Below are positions 7,280 to 17,141 of a stretch of 39,074 bases of DNA, in pieces (the stretch's first letter is position 1; each line of letters opens with the position of its first letter). A model generated the notes under the pieces. The model was given only the letters and a program-made list of their open reading frames with translations, searched no databases and had not been told where the DNA came from. This stretch comes from Sphingomonadales bacterium (lineage in GTDB: Bacteria; Pseudomonadota; Alphaproteobacteria; Sphingomonadales; Sphingomonadaceae). Both the position numbers and the translations under genes were made by a program. The stretch covers positions 1-39,074 of the forward strand of contig JAIXUQ010000058.1 of the NCBI GenBank assembly GCA_027483465.1. Reading direction: 5' to 3'.

Positions 7280-7594
7280 TTACGCCGCGTCGGGGTGGCG
7301 CCGGTCCCACTCGCCCAGTTCGTGGGCGATGGAGGATTCGACCAGGATTTCCCACAGCGCCTCGGCGAGGCCGGCGGGCAGGCCGGCGGCGGCCGCAGCA
7401 GCGCTTGCATTGGCGATCACCTGGGCCTTGCGGGCCTCGTCGCGCACATGGCTGCGCGCCGGCTTGATGCGGGCGGCGGCATCCATATAGGTGAAGCGGC
7501 GGGCAAGGAGCGCGACCAGCTCGCGATCCAGCGCGTCCACCCCGGCGCGCACCTCGGTCATGGTCTGGCAGGCGGCGGCCGGCAAAACGGTCAT
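7280..7594 (-). CDS. Chorismate mutase, AroQ type
   Basis: This 104-residue all-helical protein has the AroQ signature VRAGVDALDRELVALLARR followed by the Lys in AARIK. The family's later helices (PARSHVRDEARKAQVI and EALWEILVESSIAHE) are also present. It converts chorismate to prephenate, the entry to phenylalanine and tyrosine synthesis. The size matches single-domain monofunctional enzymes; no prephenate dehydratase domain is attached. The start at 7594 follows GGAGAGTGAA and overlaps the stop of the DUF2842 gene as ATGA, so it is translationally coupled as the last gene of the fau operon. The shared bidirectional terminator follows directly. Confidence 0.88.
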   Translation of the reverse strand: MTVLPAAACQTMTEVRAGVDALDRELVALLARRFTYMDAAARIKPARSHVRDEARKAQVIANASAAAAAAGLPAGLAEALWEILVESSIAHELGEWDRRHPDAA

Positions 7595-7830
7595 TTCACT
7601 CTCCAGCGGCCGGTGTTCATCCACAGCAGCACGGGTTTCAGCGGGGCGATCCACGCCAGCCCGGCGGCGGCATAGATCAGCATTTCAACAAGGCGCGGCA
7701 GGCCCTGCAGCCAATCGGCCAGCGCGGCGATGGCCAGTGCATAGGCAGCGATGTAGAGGATGATGCCCAGCATGCCGACCGGCTTGCGCCAGCTCGGTTC
7801 GGGCGGAATGCGGTGGGGCGAAATCGTCAT
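7591..7830 (-). CDS. DUF2842 family small membrane protein
   Basis: This 79-residue protein has two hydrophobic spans (about residues 20-41, GIILYIAAYALAIAAL, and 50-70, LIYAAAGLAWIAPLKPVLLWM) separated by a short polar loop, preceded by SWRKPVG. The RKPVG lead and the AWIAPLKPLL-like second span are typical of DUF2842, a short inner-membrane family in alphaproteobacteria with no known function. It lies between fau and chorismate mutase, overlapping the latter by four bases and 11 bases from fau. Confidence 0.75.
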   Translation of the reverse strand: MTISPHRIPPEPSWRKPVGMLGIILYIAAYALAIAALADWLQGLPRLVEMLIYAAAGLAWIAPLKPVLLWMNTGRWRVK

Positions 7831-7841
7831 GGCCCCGGCCC

Positions 7842-8399
7842 TTAGCGGTGCTGGCGGCAATCGACCAGCCGCTCCGGTGTCGCGACCAGATCCAGCGGCA
7901 TGTCCCACGGCTCGGCCGGCAGGGCCGGCGCGATCTGGCATTCCCAGGCCAGCCCGATGGCCAGCACCGGACGGCGGGACCGCAGGCGGGCCAGCGCCCG
8001 GTCATAATAGCCGCGGCCCTGGCCCAGCCGGACGCCCGACAGGGTGACCGCGATCAGCGGCACCAGCAGCAGATCAGGCTCAACGCGCGGGGCGCCGGCG
8101 GGCGGTTCGGGGATGTTCTGGAAGCCCGGCACCAGCGTGCTCCATTCGGCCAGGTGGAAGCTGATTTCGGGGCCGGAAACGCGCGGGAAGGCATGCGGGC
8201 CCAGCCGCTTTTCCACCCACACCGGGTCAATCTCGTCACCCACCGCGGCATAGCTGCCGGCAAGGCTTACCCCGGCCAGCGCCGGGGCGATCACCACGGC
8301 CAGTTGCCGTTCCAGCTGTTCGCGCGCGCCGGCCGGCAGCCCGGCCACAAAGGCCTTGCGGGCAGCGCGATAGTGGCGGCGCAGATCGGATTTTGACAT
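7842..8399 (-). CDS. fau: 5-formyltetrahydrofolate cyclo-ligase
   Basis: This 185-residue enzyme converts 5-formyl-THF to 5,10-methenyl-THF using ATP, returning stored folate to one-carbon metabolism. The N-terminus SKSDLRRHYRAARKAF fits the ATP/phosphate-binding start of the family, and the C-terminal half has the diagnostic LGQGRGYYDRAL loop and WDMPLD before the end. The ATG at 8399 gives the standard length; the longer in-frame start at 8516 would run through the 6S RNA gene. It sits directly downstream of 6S RNA and zapA, the well-known zapA-ssrS-fau order, so it is probably transcribed at least partly from the ssrS promoter. Confidence 0.92.
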   Translation of the reverse strand: MSKSDLRRHYRAARKAFVAGLPAGAREQLERQLAVVIAPALAGVSLAGSYAAVGDEIDPVWVEKRLGPHAFPRVSGPEISFHLAEWSTLVPGFQNIPEPPAGAPRVEPDLLLVPLIAVTLSGVRLGQGRGYYDRALARLRSRRPVLAIGLAWECQIAPALPAEPWDMPLDLVATPERLVDCRQHR

Positions 8400-8435
8400 G
8401 ACGGGGCTTTGGGCTGGCCTTTGGGCGGGTGATGT

Positions 8436-8597
8436 GGCGGGACCACCATGGGCCGTTGGACTTGAAGATCCTCTGACGCCAGTAACGTCAGGTGGGAACC
8501 AGTTGTGGTGAACCACGGCTCACCCAGTGCCAGCCCCCAATAGGATGATTATCGCCTCAGGGATGCTTGCTTGCTCGTACCGGGCAGTGCCCGCCGC
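8436..8597 (-). ncRNA. ssrS: 6S RNA (RNA polymerase-binding regulator)
   Basis: The minus strand between zapA and fau, the classic location, contains the conserved 6S block ATCCCTGAGGCGATAATC, the same position and form as CCCUGAGCCGAUA in E. coli 6S RNA. On the opposite side of the bubble it has GGGTGAGCCGTGGTTCACC. The 5' GGCGGGCAC (8595-8587) can pair with GTGGTCCCGCC (8446-8436) through a 2-base bulge, closing the long stem. 6S RNA mimics an open promoter and sequesters the housekeeping RNA polymerase in stationary phase. The 5' end comes from the promoter and the 3' end from the closing stem, so both are good to roughly ten bases. No U-tract terminator follows, so the 3' end is probably made by processing. 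Confidence 0.87.
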
Positions 8598-8602
8598 CTG
8601 TT

Positions 8603-8631
8603 GCTATAGGCGCTGGGGCCGCCGGGCTCAA
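8603..8631 (-). promoter_or_regulatory. Promoter of 6S RNA, overlapping the zapA stop codon
   Basis: Read on the minus strand, TTGAGC (8631-8626) and TATAGC (8608-8603) are 17 bases apart, a good sigma-70-type pair. It predicts a start near 8597, exactly where the 6S closing stem begins. The zapA stop TGA (8630-8628) lies inside the -35 hexamer. Confidence 0.65.
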
Positions 8632-8942
8632 GTGCCGGCCAGCGCTTCCAGCCGGGCCACCAGCGCGGCCAATTGGGCCAGATCGGGGCCAGAATCGGGG
8701 CCGGCACTGGCGGCGGCGCTGGCCGGCGGCGGGTTGGCACCGCGCGCTTCGGCCAGTTCATCGGCCAGCATCAGCGCCACCAGCACCAGCAACTGCGTTT
8801 CGGGCAGGGTGCCCAGCGCGGTGGTGAGGCGGTGGGCGCGGGCCGACAGTTCGTCACCCAGCCGGGCGATGCGCACCTCGTCGCCATCGCGCGCCGGGAT
8901 GCGATAGCTGCGCCCCGCGATGGTGAGCAATGCCTGGCCCAT
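8628..8942 (-). CDS. zapA: Cell division protein ZapA
   Basis: This 104-residue protein starts with a beta-hairpin head, LLTIAGRSYRIPARDGDEVRI, then a helix with LGDELSARAHRL and LPETQLLVLVALMLADELAEA, matching ZapA, which cross-links FtsZ filaments at the division site. A Pro/Ala-rich linker and a short C-terminal helix (LAQLAALVARLEALAGT) follow. The position upstream of 6S RNA and fau is the conserved context. Its ATG overlaps the stop of the upstream coiled-coil gene by one base (TGATG), so translation is coupled. Its own stop forms part of the ssrS -35 element. Confidence 0.9.
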   Translation of the reverse strand: MGQALLTIAGRSYRIPARDGDEVRIARLGDELSARAHRLTTALGTLPETQLLVLVALMLADELAEARGANPPPASAAASAGPDSGPDLAQLAALVARLEALAGT

Positions 8943-9139
8943 CAGTGCGGCCCGGCCAGCAGCGCATCGATGGCGGCCACCGCCTCGCCGGCGGCGGCCT
9001 CGATCCGCGCCAGGCGCGCCCGGTCTGCCCCCTGTTGCTGGCGCAGTTCGCCGATCATGGCCTGTTCGCCCAGACGCCGGCGCTCGATGGCGGCGATGGC
9101 ACGCTCGAGTCGCTCCAGCAGGCTGTCCAGTTCGGAAAT
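8942..9139 (-). CDS. Short coiled-coil protein upstream of zapA, apparent ATT start
   Basis: This 65-residue frame runs from an ATT at 9139-9137 and starts (I/M)SELDSLLERLERAIAAIERRRLG. It is entirely heptad-like helix with LRQQQGADRARLARIEAAAGEAVAAIDALL. Its stop overlaps the zapA ATG by one base, strong support that the frame is real. There is no in-frame ATG, GTG or TTG upstream within the likely transcript, which begins near 9174. The ATT has a well-placed ribosome site (GGGAG, seven bases upstream). An ATG in the same leader is in another frame. By position and form it could assist ZapA or FtsZ, as small coiled-coil division proteins do, but that is inference. A sequencing frameshift is the alternative. 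Confidence 0.6.
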   Translation of the reverse strand: MSELDSLLERLERAIAAIERRRLGEQAMIGELRQQQGADRARLARIEAAAGEAVAAIDALLAGPH

Positions 9140-9180
9140 GGCTGCTCTCCCACCATCAGGCTGCGGTGCGCCCGCGTTGA

Positions 9181-9210
9181 TTGATAGGGGCAGTTGTGAA
9201 GGAGCGTCAA
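9181..9210 (-). promoter_or_regulatory. Promoter of the coiled-coil/zapA/fau operon
   Basis: On the minus strand TTGACG (9210-9205) and TATCAA (9186-9181) are 18 bases apart. The predicted start is near 9174, leaving a leader of about 35 bases before the ATT start. No equally clear promoter is visible on the plus strand for tkt in the 9211-9346 segment, although TTGACG occurs at 9252-9257 without a good partner. Confidence 0.55.
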
Positions 9211-9346
9211 GAATCGCACCCGCCAATTTTGCCGCGCTGGCAAGCAAAAGGTTGACGTTGCCGCCGTGCATCGGCCAAAGCCCGGCGCGACATATTCCGC
9301 TCTTCCAGCGCTGCTGCCGGCGGCGCCGCAACAGGTACGGCCGCGA

Positions 9347-11326
9347 ATGACCGATTTCTCCCCCGCCTGGGCTGCCCGGGCCAATGCCATCCGGGCGCTG
9401 GCGATGGACGCGGTGGAGGCCGCCGCCAGCGGCCACCCTGGCATGCCGATGGGCATGGCCGACGTGGCGACCGTGCTGTTTGCCAATCACCTGAAATATG
9501 ATCCGGCCGCCCCGCGCTGGCCGGATCGCGATCGCTTCGTGCTGTCGGCCGGCCATGGTTCGATGCTGATCTATGCGCTGCTGCACCTGACCGGCTATGC
9601 CAGCCCGACGCTGGACGACATCAAGCGCTTCCGCCAGTGGCACAGCCCTTGCGCCGGCCACCCGGAAAACACCGAATTGCCGGGCGTGGAATGCACCACC
9701 GGGCCGCTGGGGCAGGGGCTTGCGATGGCGGTGGGCATGGCCATGGCCGAACGCCATCTGAACGCCGTGTTCGGCGATGCGCTGGTGGATCATGCCACCT
9801 GGGTGATCGCCGGCGATGGCTGCCTGATGGAGGGCATTTCACAGGAAGCGATTTCGCTCGCCGGCCATCTGCGGCTGGGCCGGCTCAACCTGATCTGGGA
9901 CGATAACGGCATTTCCATCGATGGCCCGGTCAGCCTGGCCAGTTCCGAAGACATGGCCGCCCGCTTTGCCGCTGCCGGCTGGCATGTGGTGGCGTGTGAC
10001 GGGCATGATTTTGCCAGCATTGATGCGGCGCTCACGGCGGCCAGGGCCGATCCGCGCCCCAGCCTGATCGCGGCGCGCACCACCATCGGCAAGGGTGCCC
10101 CCACCAAGGCCGGCACCAGTGGCAGCCATGGCAGCCCGCTGGGTGCCAAGGAGATCGAGGGTGCCCGCGCCGCGCTGGGCTGGACCCACGGCCCGTTCGC
10201 GATTCCGGCCGAGATCAAGGCCTGGTGGGAAGGGCTGGGCGCCCGCGGCGCTGCTGCCCGCGCCGCCTGGGAAGCCCGGCTGGCCACGCATGCACAGGCC
10301 GGCGAGTTCACCCGCCGCATGGAGGGCCGCCTGCCCGAAGGCAATGCCGCCTATCAGGCGCATGTTGCCGGCCTGATCGCCAATCCGCCCAAGATTGCCA
10401 CCCGCAAGGCCAGCGAGATGGCGCTGGATGCGCTGGTGCCGGCGCTGCCCGAGCTGCTGGGCGGCTCGGCTGATCTCACCGGCTCCAACAACACCAAGGC
10501 CAAGGGCCAGCCGCTGTTTTCGGCCGCCGATTATGGCGGCCGTTATGTGCATTATGGCATCCGCGAATTCGGCATGGCCGCCGCGATGAACGGCATGGCG
10601 CTGCACGGCGGGGTGATCCCCTATGGCGGCACCTTCCTGGTGTTCAGCGATTATATGCGCAACGCCATCCGGCTGGCCGCCATCCAGCAGATCCGGGTGA
10701 TCCATGTCGCCACGCACGACAGCATCGGGCTGGGCGAGGATGGCCCCACCCACCAGCCGATCGAGCATCTGGCATCGTTGCGCGCCATGCCCAATGTGGC
10801 GGTGTGGCGGCCGGCCGATGCGGTGGAAACCGCCGAGGCCTGGGCCTGCGCCCTGAAGGACGCAACGCGCCCCTCCGTCCTTGCCCTGTCGCGCCAGAAT
10901 CTGCCGCCGCTGCGCAGCGATGCCGGCGAGATGCTGAGCGCGCGCGGCGCCTATCGCCTGGTCGCCGCCGGCCACAAGCGCGCCGCCGTGCTGATCGCCA
11001 CCGGTTCAGAAGTGCATATCGCGGCCGAGGCGGCGAGCCTGCTGGAGGCCGATGGCATCGGCTGCGATGTCGTCTCCATGCCGTGCTGGGAAGCGTTTGC
11101 GGCGCAGGATGCCGCCTATCGCGCCGATCTGCTGCCGGCGGGTGTGGCGAAGATCTCGGTGGAAGCCGGGGTGACGATGGGCTGGGAGCGCTGGACCGGC
11201 AGCGACGGGCTCAACATCGGCATTGATCATTTCGGGGCATCGGCGCCGGCCGAACGGCTGTATGCCGAATATGGTTTGACCGCGCCGGCCATCGCCGCGC
11301 GGGTGAAGGCCCATCTGGGCCGCTGA
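9347..11326 (+). CDS. tkt: Transketolase
   Basis: This 659-residue thiamine-diphosphate enzyme moves two-carbon ketol units between sugar phosphates in the pentose phosphate pathway. Visible features are the N-terminal His motif SGHPGMPMG, the ThDP/Mg site [13 protein letters not shown] with the later WDDN, the linker [14 protein letters not shown], the Pyr-domain [17 protein letters not shown] carrying the catalytic His region, and the C-terminal domain with ATGSEVHIA. Length and domain order are standard. The ATG at 9347 gives the usual [21 protein letters not shown] beginning; the ribosome site is weak (AGG about 12 bases upstream). It leads a same-strand run tkt-gap-pgk-fba-thiE and diverges from the zapA operon. 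Confidence 0.96.
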   Translation: MTDFSPAWAARANAIRALAMDAVEAAASGHPGMPMGMADVATVLFANHLKYDPAAPRWPDRDRFVLSAGHGSMLIYALLHLTGYASPTLDDIKRFRQWHSPCAGHPENTELPGVECTTGPLGQGLAMAVGMAMAERHLNAVFGDALVDHATWVIAGDGCLMEGISQEAISLAGHLRLGRLNLIWDDNGISIDGPVSLASSEDMAARFAAAGWHVVACDGHDFASIDAALTAARADPRPSLIAARTTIGKGAPTKAGTSGSHGSPLGAKEIEGARAALGWTHGPFAIPAEIKAWWEGLGARGAAARAAWEARLATHAQAGEFTRRMEGRLPEGNAAYQAHVAGLIANPPKIATRKASEMALDALVPALPELLGGSADLTGSNNTKAKGQPLFSAADYGGRYVHYGIREFGMAAAMNGMALHGGVIPYGGTFLVFSDYMRNAIRLAAIQQIRVIHVATHDSIGLGEDGPTHQPIEHLASLRAMPNVAVWRPADAVETAEAWACALKDATRPSVLALSRQNLPPLRSDAGEMLSARGAYRLVAAGHKRAAVLIATGSEVHIAAEAASLLEADGIGCDVVSMPCWEAFAAQDAAYRADLLPAGVAKISVEAGVTMGWERWTGSDGLNIGIDHFGASAPAERLYAEYGLTAPAIAARVKAHLGR

Positions 11327-11341
11327 GGAAGGGCAAGACAC

Positions 11342-12349
11342 ATGGCACTGAAGGTTGCAATCAACGGATTTGGCCGCATCGGCCGCAATGTGCTGCGCGC
11401 CATTGCCGAATCCGGCCGCACGGATATCGAGGTGGTGGCGATCAACGATCTCGCCAGCGCCCAGGCCAATGCCCGCCTGCTGGCGCGGGACAGTGTGCAC
11501 GGCGCCTTCCCCGGCAGCGTGAGCGTGGATGGCGATGCAATCGTGGTGAACGGCAAGCGCATCGCCGTGACCGCCGAGCGTGATCCGGCCAAACTGCCGC
11601 ACGCCGCCATGGGCGTGGACATCGCGCTGGAATGCACCGGGTTCTTCACCGATGCCGCCAAGGCCGGTGCCCACATGACGGCCGGCGCAAAGAAGGTGCT
11701 GATCTCCGCGCCGGGCAAGAATGTTGACCTGACCGTGGTGTATGGCGTGAACCACGGCAAGATCGCGGCGGAACACAATATCGTTTCCAACGCCTCGTGC
11801 ACCACCAATTGCCTGGCGCCGGTGGCGATGATCCTCGATCGCGAATTCGGCATCGTGAAGGGCCTGATGACGACGGTCCACGCCTATACCAACGACCAGA
11901 AGATCCTTGATCAGATCCACGATGATCCGCGCCGCGCCCGCGCCGCTGCGCTGTCGATGATCCCCACCACCACCGGCGCCGCCCGCGCCGTGGGCGAGGT
12001 GCTGCCGCAGCTGAAGGGCAAGCTGGATGGTTCGGCCATCCGCGTGCCGACGCCGAATGTCTCGGTGGTCGATCTCACCTTCGAAAGCGCCAAGCCGACG
12101 AGCAAGGATGAGGTGAACGCGGCGCTGGCGGCGGCAGCGGCCGGCGAACTGAAGGGCGTGCTGGATTTCGCCGTGGAACCGCTGGTGTCGATCGATTTCA
12201 ACCACAGCCCGGCCTCGTCCACCGTGGACAGCCTGGAAACCGCGGTGATCGGCGGCAATCTGGTGCGCGTGCTCGCCTGGTATGACAATGAATGGGGCTT
12301 TTCCAACCGCATGGCCGATACGGCCGTGGCGATGGGCAAGTTTCTGTAA
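11342..12349 (+). CDS. gap: Type I glyceraldehyde-3-phosphate dehydrogenase
   Basis: This 335-residue protein opens with the Rossmann motif [16 protein letters not shown] and has the catalytic block [12 protein letters not shown] with Cys153 as nucleophile. [16 protein letters not shown] and [12 protein letters not shown] are further family signatures. It oxidises glyceraldehyde 3-phosphate to 1,3-bisphosphoglycerate with reduction of NAD(P). The Asp typical of NAD specificity after the second strand is seen as AINDLAS. It begins 15 bases after tkt with a strong ribosome site (GAGGAAGGG) and is followed after five bases by pgk, so the product passes directly to the next enzyme encoded. Confidence 0.97.
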   Translation: MALKVAINGFGRIGRNVLRAIAESGRTDIEVVAINDLASAQANARLLARDSVHGAFPGSVSVDGDAIVVNGKRIAVTAERDPAKLPHAAMGVDIALECTGFFTDAAKAGAHMTAGAKKVLISAPGKNVDLTVVYGVNHGKIAAEHNIVSNASCTTNCLAPVAMILDREFGIVKGLMTTVHAYTNDQKILDQIHDDPRRARAAALSMIPTTTGAARAVGEVLPQLKGKLDGSAIRVPTPNVSVVDLTFESAKPTSKDEVNAALAAAAAGELKGVLDFAVEPLVSIDFNHSPASSTVDSLETAVIGGNLVRVLAWYDNEWGFSNRMADTAVAMGKFL

Positions 12350-12354
12350 TCCCC

Positions 12355-13566
<1,212 letters not shown>

Positions 13567-13579
13567 AAAGGGGGAAGAC

Positions 13580-14494
13580 ATGTCGATCACGCCAACCGTG
13601 AAGGCCATATTGGCGAATTACGAGAGCGACAATCCGGGCACCAAGGCCAATCTGGCGCGCATGCTGATGCAGGGCCGGCTGGGCGGCACCGGCAAGATGG
13701 TGATCCTGCCCGTTGACCAGGGCTTTGAACATGGCCCGGCGCGCAGCTTTGCGCCCAATCCCGAAGCCTATGACCCGCATTATCATTACCAGTTGGCGAT
13801 CGATGCCGGGCTTTCGGCCTATGCCGCGCCGCTGGGCATGCTGGAAGCCGGTGCCGACACATTTGCCGGCCAGATCCCCACCATCCTCAAGGTGAACAGC
13901 AGCAACAGCTGGGCCACCGGCATCAACCAGGCCGTGACCGGCGGGGTGGACGATGCGCTGCGCCTGGGCTGCGCCGCCATCGGCTTCACCATCTATCCGG
14001 GCGCGGACGATGTGTTTGACATGATGGAGGAATTCCGCGAGCTGGCGGCCGAGGCCAAATCGGTCGGCCTGGCCACCGTGCTGTGGAGCTATCCGCGCGG
14101 CGGCAAGCTGACGAAGGACGGCGAACTGGCGCTGGACGTGGGCGCCTATGCCGCGCACATGGCCGCCCTGCTGGGCGCGCACATCATCAAGGTGAAGCTG
14201 CCCACCGCCCATATCGAGCAGAAGGATGCGGTGAAGGCCTATGAGGGCGGCGACTGGTCAACCCAGGACAAGCGGGTGGCCCATGTCGTCAAATCCTGCC
14301 TGAATGGCCGCCGGCTGGTGGTGTTCTCGGGCGGCGCCACCAAGGGCACCGATGCGGTGTATGAGGATGCGATTGCCATCCGTGACGGCGGCGGCAACGG
14401 CAGCATCATCGGCCGCAACACCTTCCAGCGCCCGCGCGCCGAGGCGCTGGCTATGCTGGACCGGATCATCGACATCTATCTTGGGAACTCATGA
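13580..14494 (+). CDS. Class I fructose-bisphosphate aldolase (FbaB/DhnA type)
   Basis: This 304-residue TIM-barrel aldolase belongs to the DhnA-type class I group, which uses a lysine Schiff base rather than a metal. The signatures are ILPVDQGFEHGPARSF near residue 40, IGFTIYPG, IIKVKLP (Lys204/206, one of which is the probable Schiff-base region) and the phosphate-binding FSGGATKGTD late in the barrel, followed by GSIIGRNTFQRP. It interconverts fructose 1,6-bisphosphate with triose phosphates, completing the gap-pgk-fba set. The ribosome site AGGGGGAAG precedes the ATG, 13 bases after pgk. No class II (zinc) aldolase is present in the window. Confidence 0.93.
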   Translation: MSITPTVKAILANYESDNPGTKANLARMLMQGRLGGTGKMVILPVDQGFEHGPARSFAPNPEAYDPHYHYQLAIDAGLSAYAAPLGMLEAGADTFAGQIPTILKVNSSNSWATGINQAVTGGVDDALRLGCAAIGFTIYPGADDVFDMMEEFRELAAEAKSVGLATVLWSYPRGGKLTKDGELALDVGAYAAHMAALLGAHIIKVKLPTAHIEQKDAVKAYEGGDWSTQDKRVAHVVKSCLNGRRLVVFSGGATKGTDAVYEDAIAIRDGGGNGSIIGRNTFQRPRAEALAMLDRIIDIYLGNS

Positions 14495-15177
14495 GCGACG
14501 ACGATCTGATCCCGCTGCCGGCCGATTTTGCTGATCGCTTCGATCAGGAAGAGCGGCCGGCGTGCCAGCTCTATGTCATCTCGCCGGCCCGCATTGAATT
14601 GCCGGCCTTCACCGAGAGCCTGAAGGCGGCGCTGGACGGCGGGCCGGTGGCGGCGTTCCAGCTGCGGCTGAAGGACGTGGATGATGATGCGGTGCTGCGG
14701 GCGTGTGAGGCGCTGCTGCCGGTCACCCAGGCCCATGATGTCGCCTTCATCCTGAATGACCGGGCCGATCTGGCCAAGCGTGCCGGCGCCGATGGGGTGC
14801 ATCTGGGGCAGGGCGATGGCAGCCTGGCTGAAGCCCGCGCGCTGCTGGGGGCGGGGGCCCAGATCGGCCGCACCTGCCACGACAGCCGCCACCTGGCCAT
14901 GGAGGCCGGCGAGCAGGGCGCCGATTATGTCGCCTTTGGCGCCTTTTACGACACCACCACCAAGCCGAGCCCTTACCGGCCAACGCCCGATATCCTGGGC
15001 TGGTGGACCACGCTGAGCCAGCTGCCCTGCGTGGCCATTGGCGGCATCTTCCCGCACAATGCCGCGCCGCTGGTGCGCGCCGGTGCCGATTTCATCGCCG
15101 TGGTGCGCGCCGTGTGGGAGCATGAGGGCGGGCCCGCCGCGGGGGTCGCCGCCTTTGGTGAGGTGCTGGGCTGGTAA
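14491..15177 (+). CDS. thiE: Thiamine phosphate synthase
   Basis: This 228-residue (beta/alpha)8 enzyme joins the pyrimidine and thiazole halves of thiamine. The motifs run in order: QLYVISP, QLRLKD (pyrophosphate-side Arg/Lys), ILNDRADLA, GADGVHLGQGD, IGRTCHDS, a DTTTKPSP loop equivalent to the TxTK motif, and CVAIGGI. It has an N-terminal extension of about 25 residues ahead of the barrel. It overlaps the aldolase stop as ATGA, so it is translated with the glycolytic genes. Transketolase, first gene in this run, needs thiamine diphosphate, which may explain the linkage (inference). The spacing of CHDS (usually a small residue and His) is slightly unusual. Confidence 0.88.
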   Translation: MSDDDLIPLPADFADRFDQEERPACQLYVISPARIELPAFTESLKAALDGGPVAAFQLRLKDVDDDAVLRACEALLPVTQAHDVAFILNDRADLAKRAGADGVHLGQGDGSLAEARALLGAGAQIGRTCHDSRHLAMEAGEQGADYVAFGAFYDTTTKPSPYRPTPDILGWWTTLSQLPCVAIGGIFPHNAAPLVRAGADFIAVVRAVWEHEGGPAAGVAAFGEVLGW

Positions 15178-15269
15178 TCGCCCGCCGCTTCGGCTAAGGC
15201 CGCCGCGTTCTTTCGCATCCCCATCCCCCACGCGCGGCCGGCCCCAGCCCGGCTGCAAGGACTTGCCCC

Positions 15270-16067
15270 ATGGTTGCCCATAGTTCGCTGATCACCGTCA
15301 TGGAAAAGGCCGCGCGCAAGGCGGCGCCCAAGCTGCGGCGCGATTTCGGGGAGGTGGATGCGCTGCAGGTGAGCCGCAAGGGACCGGCCGATTTCGTCTC
15401 CAATGCCGACAAGGCCGCCGAAGCCGCCGTGGTGGAGGTGCTGCGCCACGCCCGTCCGGACTGGGGCCTGCTGCTGGAGGAAGGCGGCGAGATCAAGGGG
15501 GCCGACGCGCGCTGCCGCTGGATCGTCGATCCGCTGGATGGCACCAGCAATTTCCTGCACGGCATCCCGCATTTCGCCATTTCCATCGCCGCCGAAATCG
15601 ATGGCGAGGTCACCTCCGGCCTGATCCACCAGCCACTGACGGGGGAGAGTTTCTGGGCCGAGAAGGGCCGCGGCGCCTGGCTGTCGGACCGGCGGCTGCG
15701 CGTTTCGGCGCGGCGCGACCTGAATGATTGCCTGATCGCCACCGGCATCCCCTATCAGGGCCATGGCAACCGGGCGCAGTTTTCGGCCATTCTTGATGCG
15801 GTGATGCCGGAAGTGGCCGGGGTGCGCCGCTTTGGTGCCGCCGCGCTTGATCTGGCCTGGCTGGCGGCGGGGCGGTTCGATGGCTTCTGGGAAACCGGCC
15901 TGTCGCACTGGGATGTGGCGGCGGGCTTCCTGCTGGTGCGGGAAGCCGGTGGATTCGTTTCGGATTTCCGCGGTGGGCAGGATATGGTGGCCCGCCGCGA
16001 GGTGGTGGCCGGCAACAGCGCCATCCAGTCAAAGCTGCACAAGCTGGTGGCCGGCGCGCTGCGCTGA
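15270..16067 (+). CDS. Inositol monophosphatase family protein
   Basis: This 265-residue Mg-dependent sugar phosphatase has the two metal-site motifs of the family: WIVDPLDGTSNFLHGIPHFA (residues about 86-105) and SHWDVAAGFLLVREAGG near residue 210, plus the upstream EEGGE that supplies a metal-ligand Glu and DFVSNADKAAE for Lys/Asp contacts. SuhB proteins of this family hydrolyse myo-inositol 1-phosphate and, in E. coli, also act in rRNA antitermination; which role applies here cannot be told. It is 92 bases downstream of thiE without a clear terminator or promoter between, and nuoA begins 151 bases later. Confidence 0.92.
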   Translation: MVAHSSLITVMEKAARKAAPKLRRDFGEVDALQVSRKGPADFVSNADKAAEAAVVEVLRHARPDWGLLLEEGGEIKGADARCRWIVDPLDGTSNFLHGIPHFAISIAAEIDGEVTSGLIHQPLTGESFWAEKGRGAWLSDRRLRVSARRDLNDCLIATGIPYQGHGNRAQFSAILDAVMPEVAGVRRFGAAALDLAWLAAGRFDGFWETGLSHWDVAAGFLLVREAGGFVSDFRGGQDMVARREVVAGNSAIQSKLHKLVAGALR

Positions 16068-16150
16068 GCCGCACCTGTCAATTGCGCCAAGAGACGAGAT
16101 GGCGCGGCCGGCAGTGATGACAAAATGTCGCATTTTTTGGCCCAGGGTGG

Positions 16151-16179
16151 TTGCCCCACCGGCCAGGGGCGGCTAATCA
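16151..16179 (+). promoter_or_regulatory. Possible promoter of the nuo operon
   Basis: TTGCCC (16151-16156) and TAATCA (16174-16179) are 17 bases apart, giving a predicted start near 16186 and a leader of about 33 bases before nuoA. The -10 is imperfect, and the pair is proposed mainly by position. A palindromic TGACAAAATGTC-like element followed by a T run lies just upstream (about 16109-16137) and may be unrelated. Confidence 0.4.
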
Positions 16180-16218
16180 TGGTGCATCGCAACAGCCAGA
16201 TGAAGGCGCACCCAGGCC

Positions 16219-16596
16219 ATGTCGGCCATCGCATCCGAATATCTGCCGGTGCTGCTGTTTTTTGCAGTGGGCATCGCCTTTGCGCTGATCTTTGTCAGCG
16301 CCCCCATCGCCGTTTCGGCGCTCACCGGCACGGCCAAGCCGGAAGCGGTGAAACTCTCGGAATATGAAAGCGGCTTTCCCGCCTTTTCCGATGCCCGCGC
16401 CAAATTTGATGTGCAATTCTATCTGGTTGCCATCCTGTTCATCGTGTTTGACCTGGAAGCGGCCTTCCTGTTCCCGTGGGCGGTCAGCCTGCACTGGGGC
16501 GGGGAAAGCGCCTGGTGGGCGATGATGGAATTCCTGGGCGAACTGGCCATCGGCCTTGTCTATGCCTGGAAGGTGGGAGCGTTGGAGTGGGAGTGA
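16219..16596 (+). CDS. nuoA: NADH-quinone oxidoreductase subunit A
   Basis: This 125-residue subunit has three membrane spans: residues about 8-34, then [22 protein letters not shown] near 70-92, and a third near 100-120. The conserved loop [24 protein letters not shown] is diagnostic for NuoA/ND3; the E. coli and mitochondrial loop carries a Cys where this reads SGFPAF. NuoA sits at the junction of membrane and peripheral arms of complex I near the quinone site. Its stop overlaps the nuoB ATG by one base. Confidence 0.96.
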   Translation: MSAIASEYLPVLLFFAVGIAFALIFVSAPIAVSALTGTAKPEAVKLSEYESGFPAFSDARAKFDVQFYLVAILFIVFDLEAAFLFPWAVSLHWGGESAWWAMMEFLGELAIGLVYAWKVGALEWE

Positions 16597-17138
16597 TGCA
16601 GCCTGGGGAGAGCAAGGGCGCCATTGCCCTGCCCGAAAGCAACCGCGACCTGTTTCTGGCCGATGTGAGCCAGGAGGTGGCGGACAAGGGCTTTCTTGTC
16701 ACCTCGACCGAGGATCTGTTCCATTGGGCGCGCACCGGCAGCCTGTGGTGGATGACCTTTGGCCTGGCCTGCTGCGCGGTCGAGATGATGCACACCAACA
16801 TGCCGCGTTATGACATGGAGCGGTTTGGCATCGCGCCGCGCGCTTCGCCCCGCCAGTCTGACGTGATGATCGTGGCCGGCACGCTGTGCAACAAGATGGC
16901 CCCGGCGCTGCGCCGCGTCTATGACCAGATGGCCGAGCCGCGCTATGTGATTTCGATGGGCAGCTGCGCCAATGGCGGCGGCTATTATCACTACAGCTAT
17001 TCGGTGGTGCGCGGCTGTGACCGGATCGTGCCGGTGGACATTTATGTGCCCGGCTGCCCGCCCACGGCCGAGGCGCTGCTTTATGGCATCCTGGCCCTGC
17101 AGCGGAAGATCCGCCGCGTGGGCGTGTTCGAGCGGTAA
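16596..17138 (+). CDS. nuoB: NADH-quinone oxidoreductase subunit B
   Basis: This 180-residue subunit carries the N2 [4Fe-4S] cluster that passes electrons to quinone. The ligands appear as the tandem cysteines in [11 protein letters not shown], the Cys in [16 protein letters not shown], and the Cys in [22 protein letters not shown] is a further family signature. The ATG at 16596 overlaps the nuoA stop (TGATG); a longer in-frame start at 16476 runs inside nuoA and is not credible. NuoC follows after three bases. Confidence 0.97.
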   Translation: MQPGESKGAIALPESNRDLFLADVSQEVADKGFLVTSTEDLFHWARTGSLWWMTFGLACCAVEMMHTNMPRYDMERFGIAPRASPRQSDVMIVAGTLCNKMAPALRRVYDQMAEPRYVISMGSCANGGGYYHYSYSVVRGCDRIVPVDIYVPGCPPTAEALLYGILALQRKIRRVGVFER

Positions 17139-17141
17139 GAG

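Noticed and set aside
16105-16140. A short palindrome TGACAAAATGTCG with a T run as a terminator for the inositol-phosphatase-family gene
   Set aside because: The stem is only about five base pairs and AT-rich, too weak for a confident call.
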